From: Planomicrobium sp. CPCC 101110
GTDB taxonomy: Bacteria; Bacillota; Bacilli; Bacillales_A; Planococcaceae
Direction: 5' to 3'
Length of the DNA stretch: 64,000 nt
Assembly (NCBI RefSeq): GCF_007859395.1
Contig: NZ_VOHD01000009.1
Coordinates: 124,001-188,000 of the forward strand
Positions 49,485-57,983 of the stretch are shown here, in pieces. Numbering within the stretch: position 1 is the stretch's first letter; each line of letters begins with the position of its first letter. The notes beneath the pieces were generated by a model. That model did not search any database and was not told where the DNA came from. It saw only the letters and a program-made list of their open reading frames with translations. Position numbers and translations under genes: made by a program.

Positions 49485-49749
49485 ATTGCTCCTGTCTCTG
49501 CATCGCTCCGCTAGCTTCGAGACATGAAAAACCGCTGCATCGCTTCGCTGCTTCGTCGCAGTAAAAACCAAAACCTATTGCTCCTGTCTCTGCATCGCTC
49601 CGCTAGCTTCGAGACATGAAAAATCGCTGCATCGCTTCGCTAGCTTCGTCGCAGTAAAAACCAAAACCTATTGCTCCTGTCTCTGCATCGCTCCGCTAGC
49701 TTCGAGACATGAAAAACCGCTGCATCGCTTCGCTAGCTTCGTCGCAATA
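49485..49749. repeat. Tandem repeat, three 92-93 bp units with paired hairpin cores
   Basis: Units begin at 49485, 49577 and 49670 (ATTGCTCCTG). Each holds two related half-units sharing a 21-base core (TGCATCGCT-Y-CGCTAGCTTCG). One core is framed by TGTCTC...GAGACA, the other by CTGC...GCAG, and each is followed by AAAAA. So there are six core copies. Units are nearly identical; unit 1 lacks one base in its second core. The repeat fills the gap between convergent ytoQ and the DUF4870 gene and is not coding. Confidence 0.95.
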
Positions 49750-49776
49750 AAAAAACGTCCTTTTGGACGTTTTTTT
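49749..49776 (-). terminator. Terminator of DUF4870 gene
   Basis: AAAAAAACGTCC, loop TTTT, GGACGTTTTTTT; joins directly to the tandem repeat. Confidence 0.93.
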
Positions 49777-50092
49777 ATTGGTACCAGCTTCCTACGATCG
49801 GGTAATCGAATCGGTCGCCGTTCAATGCTCTGATGATGCCTAGGATCGGGACGATGACTGTCATGATTCCGAAGACGATCAACATCGGGATGCCGATGAT
49901 GATGACTGTCAGCAGCGAAGAAATAAACAGCAAGATCCCCATGGCAACTTGGAATAACAGGGCTTGGATGGATAGTTTCTTCACTTCATGGTCATCCGTG
50001 ATAAGAAAGACGATAAATGGCACTAAAAACGGAGCAAAAAAGGCACTGGCATGGACAAGCACTTTCAATCCGGTATTTTGCATCTGTTTCAT
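49775..50092 (-). CDS. DUF4870 family membrane protein
   Basis: A 105-residue protein with three hydrophobic helices. DUF4870 pattern: ASAFFAPFLVPFIVFLITDDHEVKKLSIQALLFQVAMGIL, later PILGIIRALNGDRFDYP. Function unknown. GAGATG-rich leader; the site is GGAGATG. Confidence 0.85.
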   Translation of the reverse strand: MKQMQNTGLKVLVHASAFFAPFLVPFIVFLITDDHEVKKLSIQALLFQVAMGILLFISSLLTVIIIGIPMLIVFGIMTVIVPILGIIRALNGDRFDYPIVGSWYQ

Positions 50093-50149
50093 CTCCAGTC
50101 ATTTTCTGATACCTATTATACGGATGACCGGTTGAAAAGTTTCATTTTC

Positions 50150-51142
50150 TCATTGGTCGATCTGCAAAACCACTTTACCGAATTGCCGCCCTTCCGACAA
50201 GTGGTCGAATGCCGCCTGGGCGTCTTCCAGCCGGAACACTTTGTCGACGTGTGAGTGGGTGTTGTGCTGTTCGATGTGGGCGAGCATATCGCGCAGCTCT
50301 TCCCTGCTGCCCATCGTCGATCCGAACAGCTGATACTGGCCGTAGAAGAATTGCCGCAGATTGAAATCAACATTATCTTCTGTCGTTGCACCGAAAATAA
50401 CGATGCGCCCGCCTTTTTTCAACACTTCAAGCGAACGGTTGAATGTTGCGCGCCCTACGCTGTCAATAACAAGGTCAATGGTTTCTCCTGAAAGCTCTGT
50501 CTTCCAGTCGCTTGCCGTATCGATGGCAATGTCCGCTCCCGCCTCTTTGGCTTGCTCCAGTTTTTCTTTGCTTCTCGACGTTGCAATGACCTTTGCTCCG
50601 GCGTTTTTCGCAAATTGAATCAGATAAGTGGCCACTCCGCCTCCCGCCCCTGGAATAAAGACGGTGTCGCCTTTTTGGACTCCCCCTTTTGTAAACAGCG
50701 CCCGGTAGCCTGTCAACGCAGCCAACGCCAAAGAACCCGCTTCTTCCCATGACAAGTAGTCCGGTTTTGGCTCCACTTGCTCAGCCGACAATACAATTTT
50801 TTCAGCAAATGTTCCATGGTCTGGCATGCCGAGAATGTCGAACCCTTCCGGCGGTGCATCGCTGTTTTCATACCAACGCAAAGCCGGGTTCACAATCACT
50901 TCGTCTCCTACAGAAACATTCGTTACTCCTTCGCCGACCGATTCAATAACGCCAGCGCCATCCGAACCGATGATCAGCGCCTCCGGATGGTTGCCATGCC
51001 GCCTTACCAACCCTAAATCCCGGCGATTCAATCCCGCTGTCCGAAGAGAGACCACAACTTCACCAGCCCGCGCTTTCGGTTCTTCCATGTTTTTGATCTT
51101 CAATTCTCCCGCTTCGATTACAAATGCTTTCACTTCTGCCAT
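50150..51142 (-). CDS. Zinc-type alcohol dehydrogenase/quinone oxidoreductase superfamily protein (YogA-like)
   Basis: A 330-residue medium-chain dehydrogenase/reductase. N-terminal GroES-like part (AGEVVVSLRTAGLNRRDLGLVRRHG, IIGSDGAGVIESVGEGV) and a Rossmann domain with VFIPGAGGGVATYLIQFAKNAGAKVIATSRS. Cysteine zinc ligands are absent, so a zinc-free NADPH-dependent quinone or enal reductase is likely. Length and style match B. subtilis YogA. Lies 21 bases upstream of, and in the same direction as, no other recognised partner; the PanE-like gene precedes it. Confidence 0.88.
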   Translation of the reverse strand: MAEVKAFVIEAGELKIKNMEEPKARAGEVVVSLRTAGLNRRDLGLVRRHGNHPEALIIGSDGAGVIESVGEGVTNVSVGDEVIVNPALRWYENSDAPPEGFDILGMPDHGTFAEKIVLSAEQVEPKPDYLSWEEAGSLALAALTGYRALFTKGGVQKGDTVFIPGAGGGVATYLIQFAKNAGAKVIATSRSKEKLEQAKEAGADIAIDTASDWKTELSGETIDLVIDSVGRATFNRSLEVLKKGGRIVIFGATTEDNVDFNLRQFFYGQYQLFGSTMGSREELRDMLAHIEQHNTHSHVDKVFRLEDAQAAFDHLSEGRQFGKVVLQIDQ

Positions 51143-51163
51143 CCGCTCCTCTTCCGCTTTATA

Positions 51164-52102
51164 TTATCGTTCATCCTTTTTGGACTTTATGTATGTTTGT
51201 TCATAAAGCATCAGCTTGGTATAAATCGTTTCAAGAATCGGGACATCCACGTTGTGTTCGTTCGCCTTTTCCAGCAGATATCCCTGCAGGTGCTCCGCCT
51301 CAATCGGCAGTGATTTTTCTACGTCACGCTGCATGGAGGATTTCATGCCGGCTGCCATTGCATTGATTTTTTCTATTTGTTCTTGCGCTATCGTTTCTTT
51401 GACAGGCGCGCCTATTTTGAACATTATCTCAGCAAGTTCCTTGATAAATGCAGCAATTGTCCGACGTCCCGTCTCCAAGTCACGGATCGGGCCGATCGGC
51501 GATTCCATTGCAGCGGTAATCCCAGACATTGCAGCAATGAACAAATACTTATGCCACATATCCTGATTGATCTTTTCACTAAAAATAAACTCGGCTTTCG
51601 TGCCTTCGAATGCTTTTTGCAGTTTCATTACACGCTCTGTCTTTTCCCCCGTGCGTTCTCCGTAGACAAGTTGGTTTATCGGACTCGTCTGGATAACAGC
51701 ACCGTTTTCGTCAAGTGTTGATTCGATAAAGCATAGACCGCCGATAACTGCGCTATCGCCGAATGCTTCTATTAAAACATCAATATGCGCAATGCCATTC
51801 AGCAGCGGCAAAATCATCGTCCCTTCTCCAACAAACGGACGGATATCTTCAATCGCGCCTCGAAGCTGATAAGACTTCGTCGAAATGACAACCACATCAA
51901 AAGTTGCGCCAGCATTTTCTGCAGTTATCAATTTCGGGACTAAGCGGCTGTCGCCGTTGACGCTTTTAATCTTCAATCCTGTTTCCTCAAGCTGCGCTTT
52001 TCGTTTTTCACGCACTAAAAATGTGACATCTTCCCCTTTTTCAAGCAACCGGCCGCCAAAATACCCGCCGATTGCACCAGCTCCCACAATAAGAATCTTC
52101 AT
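51164..52102 (-). CDS. Ketopantoate reductase family protein (PanE/ApbA-like)
   Basis: A 312-residue NADP-binding reductase: ILIVGAGAIGGYFGGRLLEKGEDVTFLVR at the N-terminus, and ApbA_C domain with KINQDMWHKYLFIAAMSGITA and the conserved E in EAEHLQGYLLEKA. Converts 2-dehydropantoate to pantoate in CoA synthesis if a true PanE; B. subtilis has two such proteins (PanE and YkpB), so the role may differ. 21 bases before the MDR gene, probably co-transcribed. Confidence 0.88.
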   Translation of the reverse strand: MKILIVGAGAIGGYFGGRLLEKGEDVTFLVREKRKAQLEETGLKIKSVNGDSRLVPKLITAENAGATFDVVVISTKSYQLRGAIEDIRPFVGEGTMILPLLNGIAHIDVLIEAFGDSAVIGGLCFIESTLDENGAVIQTSPINQLVYGERTGEKTERVMKLQKAFEGTKAEFIFSEKINQDMWHKYLFIAAMSGITAAMESPIGPIRDLETGRRTIAAFIKELAEIMFKIGAPVKETIAQEQIEKINAMAAGMKSSMQRDVEKSLPIEAEHLQGYLLEKANEHNVDVPILETIYTKLMLYEQTYIKSKKDER

Positions 52103-52139
52103 CAGCGTTTCTCCTTTTCATTGCCTGTAATAATATTCA

Positions 52140-52170
52140 TTGTGGCGCAAATTTTTCAATTGCGCCACAA
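52140..52170. other. Perfect hairpin in intergenic region
   Basis: TTGTGGCGCAA / TTGCGCCACAA, 11-base arms and a 9-base loop, upstream of the PanE-like gene and 107 bases past the thioesterase stop. No T run on either strand, so it is not a standard terminator. A second palindrome, ATTTCCCGGGAAAT, lies at 52233-52246. Confidence 0.6.
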
Positions 52171-52277
52171 TTCTGCTCCTACTAGAATTAAGTCTATAAA
52201 GGGAAATCCGGTGAATGACGTCTACCGTTGCTATTTCCCGGGAAATTGCACAAATCGTATCATAGCAAATGACATTT

Positions 52278-52700
52278 TTATGCTTTGTGCTCTCTTTTAT
52301 CCTTCCCCAAGTACTTTTCCAGTTTCTCTTTCAATTCAGCGGGCAACCTTTCACTTTTTTGTTTTTTAAAGTTGAAGTAAACAGCCCCCGCTTCTCCTTT
52401 GGCGATCAATTCACCTGTCTTTTCGTCCGTAATTTGATGCGCCAGCATGAAACTTGAATCGCCAAGACGGCTGACTTCCGTGGCAATTTTCAGCCGCTGG
52501 TTGAAATGCCCTTGGCGGACAAAATCGCATTGGGCCGAAATCAGAATGATTTTCCAATCAGCAATATCTGCACCTAATCCAAGTTCTTGAAAAAAGTCAG
52601 TACGGGCTTCTTCCAAATAGATAAAATAGCTGATGCTGCTGATGTGCCCCAGCGCATCCGTTTCGCTAAATCGCACTTTCACAGTTGTTTCATGGGCCAT
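52278..52700 (-). CDS. Hotdog-fold acyl-CoA thioesterase
   Basis: A 140-residue 4HBT-type thioesterase: VKVRFSETDALGHISSISYFIYLEEARTDFF with the catalytic Asp in the TDALGH motif, then FVRQGHFNQRLKIATEV. Hydrolyses acyl-CoA in the cytoplasm; chain preference unknown. The ATG at 52700 is set by AGGAGAGGG; in-frame codons upstream to 52889 lack a site. Confidence 0.9.
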   Translation of the reverse strand: MAHETTVKVRFSETDALGHISSISYFIYLEEARTDFFQELGLGADIADWKIILISAQCDFVRQGHFNQRLKIATEVSRLGDSSFMLAHQITDEKTGELIAKGEAGAVYFNFKKQKSERLPAELKEKLEKYLGKDKREHKA

Positions 52701-52904
52701 CCATTCCCTCTCCTTTCTGTGTTGCGGCTGCCGATTTTTATCCAGCATAACCAATGCCATTGCATTCATATCTGAATTTCCGTCAGCTGTTTTAAACTGA
52801 CTGTTTGATTTGTGCAAAATACAGAATCTGTCCACTGGCGCTTTGGCAGCCAGAATACAAGCCGTTACAGCCTTTGAACGCCTGTCCAATTTTTTCTAAA
52901 ATAA

Positions 52905-52941
52905 AATGTCCCTCAAGCTCTATAGTAACTTGAGGGACATT
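52905..52941 (-). terminator. Terminator of small ORF unit
   Basis: AATGTCCCTCAAG / CTTGAGGGACATT hairpin followed by TTATTTTAG on the minus strand. It has no leftward large gene directly upstream, only the small ORF at 52980-53039. Confidence 0.88.
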
Positions 52942-52979
52942 CATCATTCATTTTTCCGTGTCTTCTTTTTTCACCTTGG

Positions 52980-53039
52980 TCATCCTGACCTTTTCCATTC
53001 TTTCCCCATTTTTTTATGCGGCTGTTTGTTCTTGCTCAT
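52980..53039 (-). CDS. Lysine-rich micro-ORF, possibly frameshifted
   Basis: ATG at 53039 with an ideal site (AAAGGAGG, 8-base spacing) opens a 19-codon frame starting MSKNKQPHKKMGKEW. An A7 run follows codon 8. If it were A8, the frame would continue for 30 codons and stop at 52948-52950, directly before the terminator at 52941. Either a real short peptide, a frameshift mutation or sequencing error, or slippage. Upstream is the dehydratase gene (stop at 53161). Confidence 0.4.
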   Translation of the reverse strand: MSKNKQPHKKMGKEWKRSG

Positions 53040-53160
53040 GTAATATGCCTCCTTTCATATGTACAGCTATTGCCTGGCGTTTTCAAGCCTCTTCCCGACA
53101 CTTCATTTCAACTTGTTTTCCCGTTCAGCAACACGCTAAACAAGGCATTTCATTCTGTTT

Positions 53161-54123
53161 TCAGCTCTCAGGCAGAGTTGGCAAAAATTGCTCCAGCTGC
53201 CGAAGGTCCACATTGCCGCCGGACAAAATTGCGGCAATATTTTTGCCGGCAGCTTCAAATTTTCCGGAAAGTATAGCAGCAATCGCTACGGCGCTTGAAG
53301 GTTCGATGAGCTGTTTTGTCCGCTCGACCATAAACTGAAATGCTTCTTTGATCTCATCTTCCGACACCAAGACGATTCCATCCAAATGCTCCTGCAGAAT
53401 CGGGAAAGTCAAATCGCCTGGCTGGGAAGTCCGCAGCCCGTCAGCGATTGTCTCAGTTCCTTGAATCGCTGTAATCCTGTTGGCAGCAAGCGATAAATAC
53501 GTATCGTTAGCGATTTCCGGTTCAGCCGCAATCACCCTCAAATGTGGCTTGACTGCTTTAACAGCCGTCAAGATGCCGGCAATCAAACCGCCTCCACCGA
53601 CCGGAACTACAAGGGTGTCCGCTTCCGGTACTTGATCGAGCAATTCCAATCCAACCGTGCCTTGGCCGGCGATAATATGCGGATGATCGTAAGGCGGCAC
53701 ATAAAATCCATTGTTTTCTTCGGCAAGCTGAATCGCTCTTGGTATCCTTTCAGCGGAAGTGGTGCCGCAATATACAACTTCTCCATTGTATGCTTTGATC
53801 GCTGCGACTTTTACGCGGTTTGCATCTTCGGGAACGACAATAATTGCTGGAATCCCGAGCTCCGCAGCAATATATGCGACAGCTTGTCCATGATTGCCGG
53901 ATGAGGCCGCGGTAACAAGACGGGCGCCTTCTCTGACTGCATGTATGACCGCATTGGCAGCACCGCGCAATTTGAAAGAGCCGGTTTTTTGAAGATGTTC
54001 CGATTTGAGGTGAATGCGGTTTCCGCTTTTTGCATCCAGTAAAGCCGACGTTAAAACCGGCGTTTGGTGAATGATGCCCTTCAGTTCCTTTTGCGCTTTT
54101 TGCACATCGCTTAAACTGACCAT
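53161..54123 (-). CDS. Threonine/serine dehydratase (PLP-dependent)
   Basis: A 320-residue PLP-fold II enzyme. The Schiff-base lysine is in HLQKTGSFKLRGAANA, followed by ASSGNHGQAVAY and the phosphate-binding loop VPVGGGGLIAG. Shorter than biosynthetic IlvA because it has no C-terminal ACT regulatory domain, so a catabolic threonine or serine dehydratase (TdcB-like) is most likely; serine racemase is related. Reaction yields 2-oxobutanoate or pyruvate plus ammonia. Site GGGGGAGAG before the ATG. Confidence 0.92.
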   Translation of the reverse strand: MVSLSDVQKAQKELKGIIHQTPVLTSALLDAKSGNRIHLKSEHLQKTGSFKLRGAANAVIHAVREGARLVTAASSGNHGQAVAYIAAELGIPAIIVVPEDANRVKVAAIKAYNGEVVYCGTTSAERIPRAIQLAEENNGFYVPPYDHPHIIAGQGTVGLELLDQVPEADTLVVPVGGGGLIAGILTAVKAVKPHLRVIAAEPEIANDTYLSLAANRITAIQGTETIADGLRTSQPGDLTFPILQEHLDGIVLVSEDEIKEAFQFMVERTKQLIEPSSAVAIAAILSGKFEAAGKNIAAILSGGNVDLRQLEQFLPTLPES

Positions 54124-54263
54124 ATCTCTCCCCCTTTATTGAGGCTATTTTAGCACAAGTAATTCGATTATTCCGTCTTTATCAGCTTTAATTTCAGCTC
54201 CCGCCGAAGAAAGTATGCCATTGGCATGGTAAACTATCCTTATACAGGAAAGGGGCGGCTGCT

Positions 54264-54821
54264 ATGCTGAAACGTTTAGTGATCACTGGATACAAGCAAC
54301 ATGAACTAGGAATATTCGACGACAAAAACCCTGGAATCCGCTTTATCAAAAAAGCGCTGGAAAACCGTCTTCGTTCCCTGCTTGACGAAGGGCTTGAATG
54401 GGTGATTTTGAGCGGACAGCTTGGTGTCGAAACTTGGGCGGCAGAAGTAGTGATAGACATGAAAAAAGAATTCCCGGACTTGAAGTATGCCGTCCTGACT
54501 CCTTTTCTCGAACAAGAAAAGAATTGGAATGAAACCAAGCAGGAAAAGTACCGCACAATTGTTGAACAAGCAGATTTCCATCGCAGTTTGACGAACAAAC
54601 CGTATGAAGCGCCGTGGCAGTTTATCGAGAAGAATAAGTTTTTCCTTCGAAATTCCGACGGCATTCTTATTGTCTATGATGAAGAAACGGATGGCTCACC
54701 AAAATTCATCAAAAAAGAAGCGGACCGCTATGCTGAAAAAGCGGATTATGAGGTGCTGACGATTACTGCAGACGACCTTCGTATTGTGACCGAAGAAGAA
54801 CAAATGGATGAGTGGGGATGA
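54264..54821 (+). CDS. ypsA: YpsA family protein (SLOG/DUF1273)
   Basis: A 185-residue Rossmann-like protein: LVITGYKQHELGIFDDKNPGIRFIKKAL, WVILSGQLGVETWAAEVVIDMK and FFLRNSDGILIVYDEETDGSPKF. B. subtilis YpsA belongs to the SLOG superfamily and affects cell division and copy with nucleotide-like ligands. Site GGAAAGGGG with suitable spacing. Confidence 0.92.
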   Translation: MLKRLVITGYKQHELGIFDDKNPGIRFIKKALENRLRSLLDEGLEWVILSGQLGVETWAAEVVIDMKKEFPDLKYAVLTPFLEQEKNWNETKQEKYRTIVEQADFHRSLTNKPYEAPWQFIEKNKFFLRNSDGILIVYDEETDGSPKFIKKEADRYAEKADYEVLTITADDLRIVTEEEQMDEWG

Positions 54822-54857
54822 TCAATCAGGCCAAGGGGCGCCTGATTGATTTTTTTG
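54821..54857 (+). terminator. Terminator of ypsA
   Basis: ATCAATCAGGC / GCCTGATTGAT perfect 11-base arms followed by TTTTTT. Confidence 0.93.
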
Positions 54858-54861
54858 ACAT

Positions 54862-54890
54862 TTGACTAACTTAACTGCCTTCGGTAACCT
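54862..54890 (+). promoter_or_regulatory. Candidate promoter of BCCT transporter gene
   Basis: TTGACT (54862-54867), 17-base spacer, TAACCT (54885-54890). The -10 is weak. Confidence 0.4.
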
Positions 54891-54931
54891 TAAAGAATTG
54901 TCTTTGGGACTATTCATTTAAGGAGGAATCT

Positions 54932-56422
54932 ATGAAGAAAGCTTCGAAAGTTTTTTACATCACATTTGTTTTAATTGTTTTAACGGTTGCCTTTGGAGTC
55001 ATCGCACCAGAGATGTTTGAGAAAGTGACCGGAAATATCCGTTCGTTCATCGACACTTCATTTGGCTGGTATTATTTGATGCTCATGGCATTTTTGCTGA
55101 TTTTCACTTTTATCATCATCATCAGCCCCTATGGAAAAATCCGGCTCGGCAAAGATGCTGACCGCCCCGAATTTTCGACCCTGTCTTGGATTTCCATGCT
55201 CTTTTCAGCTGGCATGGGAATCGGCCTTGTTTTTTACGGGGCTTCCGAACCGCTATCCCATTTCGCCATCCAGCCTGCTACTGCAGAACCAGGAACAGAT
55301 GCAGCTTTTAAAGAAGCGCTGCAGCGAACTTACTACCACTGGGGTATCCATGTTTGGGCAATGTATGGAATGGTCGCTTTATCACTTGCTTTTTTCCAGT
55401 TCAGAAAAGGCCAGCCAGCATTAATTTCATCAACATTGAAGCCGATTTTCGGCAAAAAGATGGAAGGCCCCTTAGGGACGCTCGTCGATGTGCTTGCGGT
55501 TTTTGCCACTGTTTTTGGCGTAGCAACTTCGCTCGGCTTCGGTGCTGCTCAAATTAATGGCGGACTCGCTTACCTGTTCGGCATCGAGCAAAGCTACACT
55601 GCTCAAATGATTATTATCGGTGCCGTTACTGTCCTGTTCATCATTTCTGCATGGTCAGGGCTCAACAAAGGCATCAAGTATTTGTCCAACACTAATATGG
55701 TGCTTGCCGTCACGCTGCTGATCCTTGTGTTGGTCCTTGGCCCGACCATTCTTATTTTGAATATGTTCACTGAAACATTCGGCGCGTATTTCCAGAATTT
55801 AATCGGCCTTAGTTTCCAATCCGCTCCTCTTGATGCAGAAAACCGCAGCTGGCTGAACACTTGGACCATCTTTTATTGGGCTTGGTGGATTTCATGGGCG
55901 CCATTTGTCAGCATGTTCATCGCCCGCGTTTCCAAAGGACGGACTATCCGGGAATTTTTAATCGGAGTAGTAATCGCCCCAACGGTATTTGGCTCGATTT
56001 GGTTTGCCGCTTTTGGCACAACCGCAATTGATATTCAAAAAAGCGGCGTTGATTTGACGGCTTTCCCGACAGAGCAGACATTGTTCGCGATGTTCAGTGC
56101 AATGCCTATCGGTACATTGATGGCCATCGTGGCCATTTTGCTTGTCAGCACGTTTTTTATCACCTCTGCGGATTCCGCCACTTTCGTGCTGGGGATGCAG
56201 TCGACAAACGGGTCATTATTGCCAAGCAACCAGATCAAAATCTTATGGGGCATTGCCCAGTCGCTTGTAGCGGCAATCCTGCTGTCTGTAGGCGGCCTGA
56301 CCGCCGTGCAAAACACCATCATCATTGCGGCTTTGCCGTTTTCATTCATCATAATTTTGATGGTCATTGCGTTATTCAAAGCATTGAGCGCAGAGCTTAA
56401 ATTAGTTAAGCCGAAAAAATGA
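54932..56422 (+). CDS. opuD: BCCT family betaine/choline/carnitine transporter (OpuD-like)
   Basis: A 496-residue, 12-helix transporter. The glycine-betaine region MGIGLVFYGASEPLSHFA and the tryptophan box FYWAWWISWAPFVSMF are intact, as is the G...GATSLGFG-like segment. Na+-coupled uptake of compatible solutes for osmotic protection; exact ligand (betaine, proline betaine, choline) not determined. ATG with AAGGAGG upstream and its own terminator. Confidence 0.94.
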   Translation: MKKASKVFYITFVLIVLTVAFGVIAPEMFEKVTGNIRSFIDTSFGWYYLMLMAFLLIFTFIIIISPYGKIRLGKDADRPEFSTLSWISMLFSAGMGIGLVFYGASEPLSHFAIQPATAEPGTDAAFKEALQRTYYHWGIHVWAMYGMVALSLAFFQFRKGQPALISSTLKPIFGKKMEGPLGTLVDVLAVFATVFGVATSLGFGAAQINGGLAYLFGIEQSYTAQMIIIGAVTVLFIISAWSGLNKGIKYLSNTNMVLAVTLLILVLVLGPTILILNMFTETFGAYFQNLIGLSFQSAPLDAENRSWLNTWTIFYWAWWISWAPFVSMFIARVSKGRTIREFLIGVVIAPTVFGSIWFAAFGTTAIDIQKSGVDLTAFPTEQTLFAMFSAMPIGTLMAIVAILLVSTFFITSADSATFVLGMQSTNGSLLPSNQIKILWGIAQSLVAAILLSVGGLTAVQNTIIIAALPFSFIIILMVIALFKALSAELKLVKPKK

Positions 56423-56428
56423 ATCGTG

Positions 56429-56459
56429 ACCGCCTTCCGATTATCAAATGGAAGGCGGT
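56429..56459 (+). terminator. Terminator of BCCT gene
   Basis: ACCGCCTTCC / GGAAGGCGGT hairpin then TTTTTAGC. Confidence 0.92.
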
Positions 56460-56533
56460 TTTTAGCATATACATACTTTTCACCAAGCGGGGTATAGGAA
56501 AAAGAAACCCAAAAAATGGAGGTGCTCAGCCCT

Positions 56534-57913
56534 ATGGAAAAACAAACGAAAGCAATCATCCAAGATTCTTTGGATGCCTTGCTGGAAAATCGGGAGTTCT
56601 TGCCGGAACTGCAAGGATCCATGAGAAATCAAGCGTTCACTTCATTGAGCTCCATTCTTTCAACCCCTAACAAAATTCACAAATCGTTTCTTCGGATTCC
56701 ATTGGATGATGGGCGTGTTGTCAGAATCCCTTCTTTCCGCGTCCAGCATAACAATGCATTCGGCCCTTACAAAGGCGGAATCCGTTTCCATGAAAGCGTT
56801 AATGAAGAGGAAGTTGTCAACTTGGCTTTTTTGATGACGTTGAAAAACGCGCTGCACAGTGTGCCATTCGGAGGCGGAAAAGGCGGAATCGTGTTGAACC
56901 CGCGAAATTTCTCGGAAAAAGAGCTGAATTTAATAGCGCGTAAATATGTACGCTATTTCTCGGATGTCATAGGGCCCGACAAAGACATACCCGCACCCGA
57001 TGTCGGATCTGGCGCACGTGAAATGGATTGGATGATGACGGAATATAAGAAGATCACCAACGGCAGTGCATATCTTGGAAGCTTTACCGGCAAAAGCATT
57101 GAAAACGGCGGTTCACTCGGCAGAAGAGAAGCGACGGGCAAAGGCGTTTACTTTACATTCCGCTATTTGCTGCACGACTTCATAAAAGAAAACGAACAGC
57201 AGTTAAACTCATCTGACAATATTTTTGCGGCAACTGCCCTAGCCCACTATGACCGGCCATTGACAATGGCTGTACAAGGCTTTGGAAATGTCGGATCTGT
57301 TGCAGCGCTCGAAGCCTATAAGAGCACCCACATCAACAATAAAGTTGTAGCGGTCAGTGACCGCAACGTCACATTATATAATGCGGATGGTTTGGATATC
57401 CTGTCATTGGTCGAATTCGCGGCAACCAACCGCGGGGATTTGCCGAATACGGAAGAACAGCTCCAACAAGCCAAAGTGACAGCGGAAATCAGAGGACGCG
57501 ATGAGCTGTTGACGATGCCTGTTGATGTTCTTTTGCTTGCCGCACTGGAAAACCAGATTCATCCGGAGAATATGAAGGACATTCAGGCACGCATTATCAT
57601 TGAAGGAGCGAATGCTCCGGTTACGCAGGAAGCGGACGAATATCTGAGTGAACAAGGAGTTATCATCATTCCGGATATCTTGGCAAACGCAGGCGGAGTC
57701 ATTGTTTCATATTTCGAATGGCTGCAGGGCCGAGAAACTCAATTCTATTCGGAAGAAGAAGTTTACCGGCTGCTCCTTGAAAAAATGAAAGATACGATGG
57801 ATTTGATTTTCCCCCAATTTTTTGGAGATCCGTTCCCGCTACGCCAAAACTGCTATATCCATTCGGTCAGAAGATTATCCACGATTTTGTACCGCCAAGG
57901 CCAGTTGTATTAA
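56534..57913 (+). CDS. Glu/Leu/Phe/Val dehydrogenase (glutamate dehydrogenase family)
   Basis: A 459-residue oxidoreductase, about 30-40 residues longer than B. subtilis RocG/GudB. Catalytic lysine region GPYKGGIRFHES and GGGKGGI, PAPDVGSGAREMDWMMTEY, dinucleotide motif VQGFGNVGSVAALEAY and IIEGANAPVTQEADEYL are present. The extra length is partly an inserted stretch (ENEQQLNSSDNIFAATALAHYDRPL) before the NAD domain. It interconverts glutamate with 2-oxoglutarate and ammonia or a related amino acid. ATG at 56534 after GGAGGTGC; the ATG at 56516 lies on that site. Confidence 0.9.
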   Translation: MEKQTKAIIQDSLDALLENREFLPELQGSMRNQAFTSLSSILSTPNKIHKSFLRIPLDDGRVVRIPSFRVQHNNAFGPYKGGIRFHESVNEEEVVNLAFLMTLKNALHSVPFGGGKGGIVLNPRNFSEKELNLIARKYVRYFSDVIGPDKDIPAPDVGSGAREMDWMMTEYKKITNGSAYLGSFTGKSIENGGSLGRREATGKGVYFTFRYLLHDFIKENEQQLNSSDNIFAATALAHYDRPLTMAVQGFGNVGSVAALEAYKSTHINNKVVAVSDRNVTLYNADGLDILSLVEFAATNRGDLPNTEEQLQQAKVTAEIRGRDELLTMPVDVLLLAALENQIHPENMKDIQARIIIEGANAPVTQEADEYLSEQGVIIIPDILANAGGVIVSYFEWLQGRETQFYSEEEVYRLLLEKMKDTMDLIFPQFFGDPFPLRQNCYIHSVRRLSTILYRQGQLY

Positions 57914-57951
57914 AAAAGCACAAACAAAAATCAGCTGCCGTTAACTTTTAA

Positions 57952-57983
57952 AAAAACCGGAGCCAATAATGGCTCCGGTTTTT
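57952..57983. terminator. Bidirectional terminator
   Basis: AAAAACCGGAGCCA / TGGCTCCGGTTTTT, 14-base arms and a 4-base loop, between convergent genes. Confidence 0.93.

Noticed and set aside
49485..49749. CRISPR array
   Set aside because: Units are nearly identical throughout with no variable spacers, and no cas genes are present.
52701..52889. N-terminal extension of thioesterase
   Set aside because: No site; family start at MAHETT with AGGAG is standard length.
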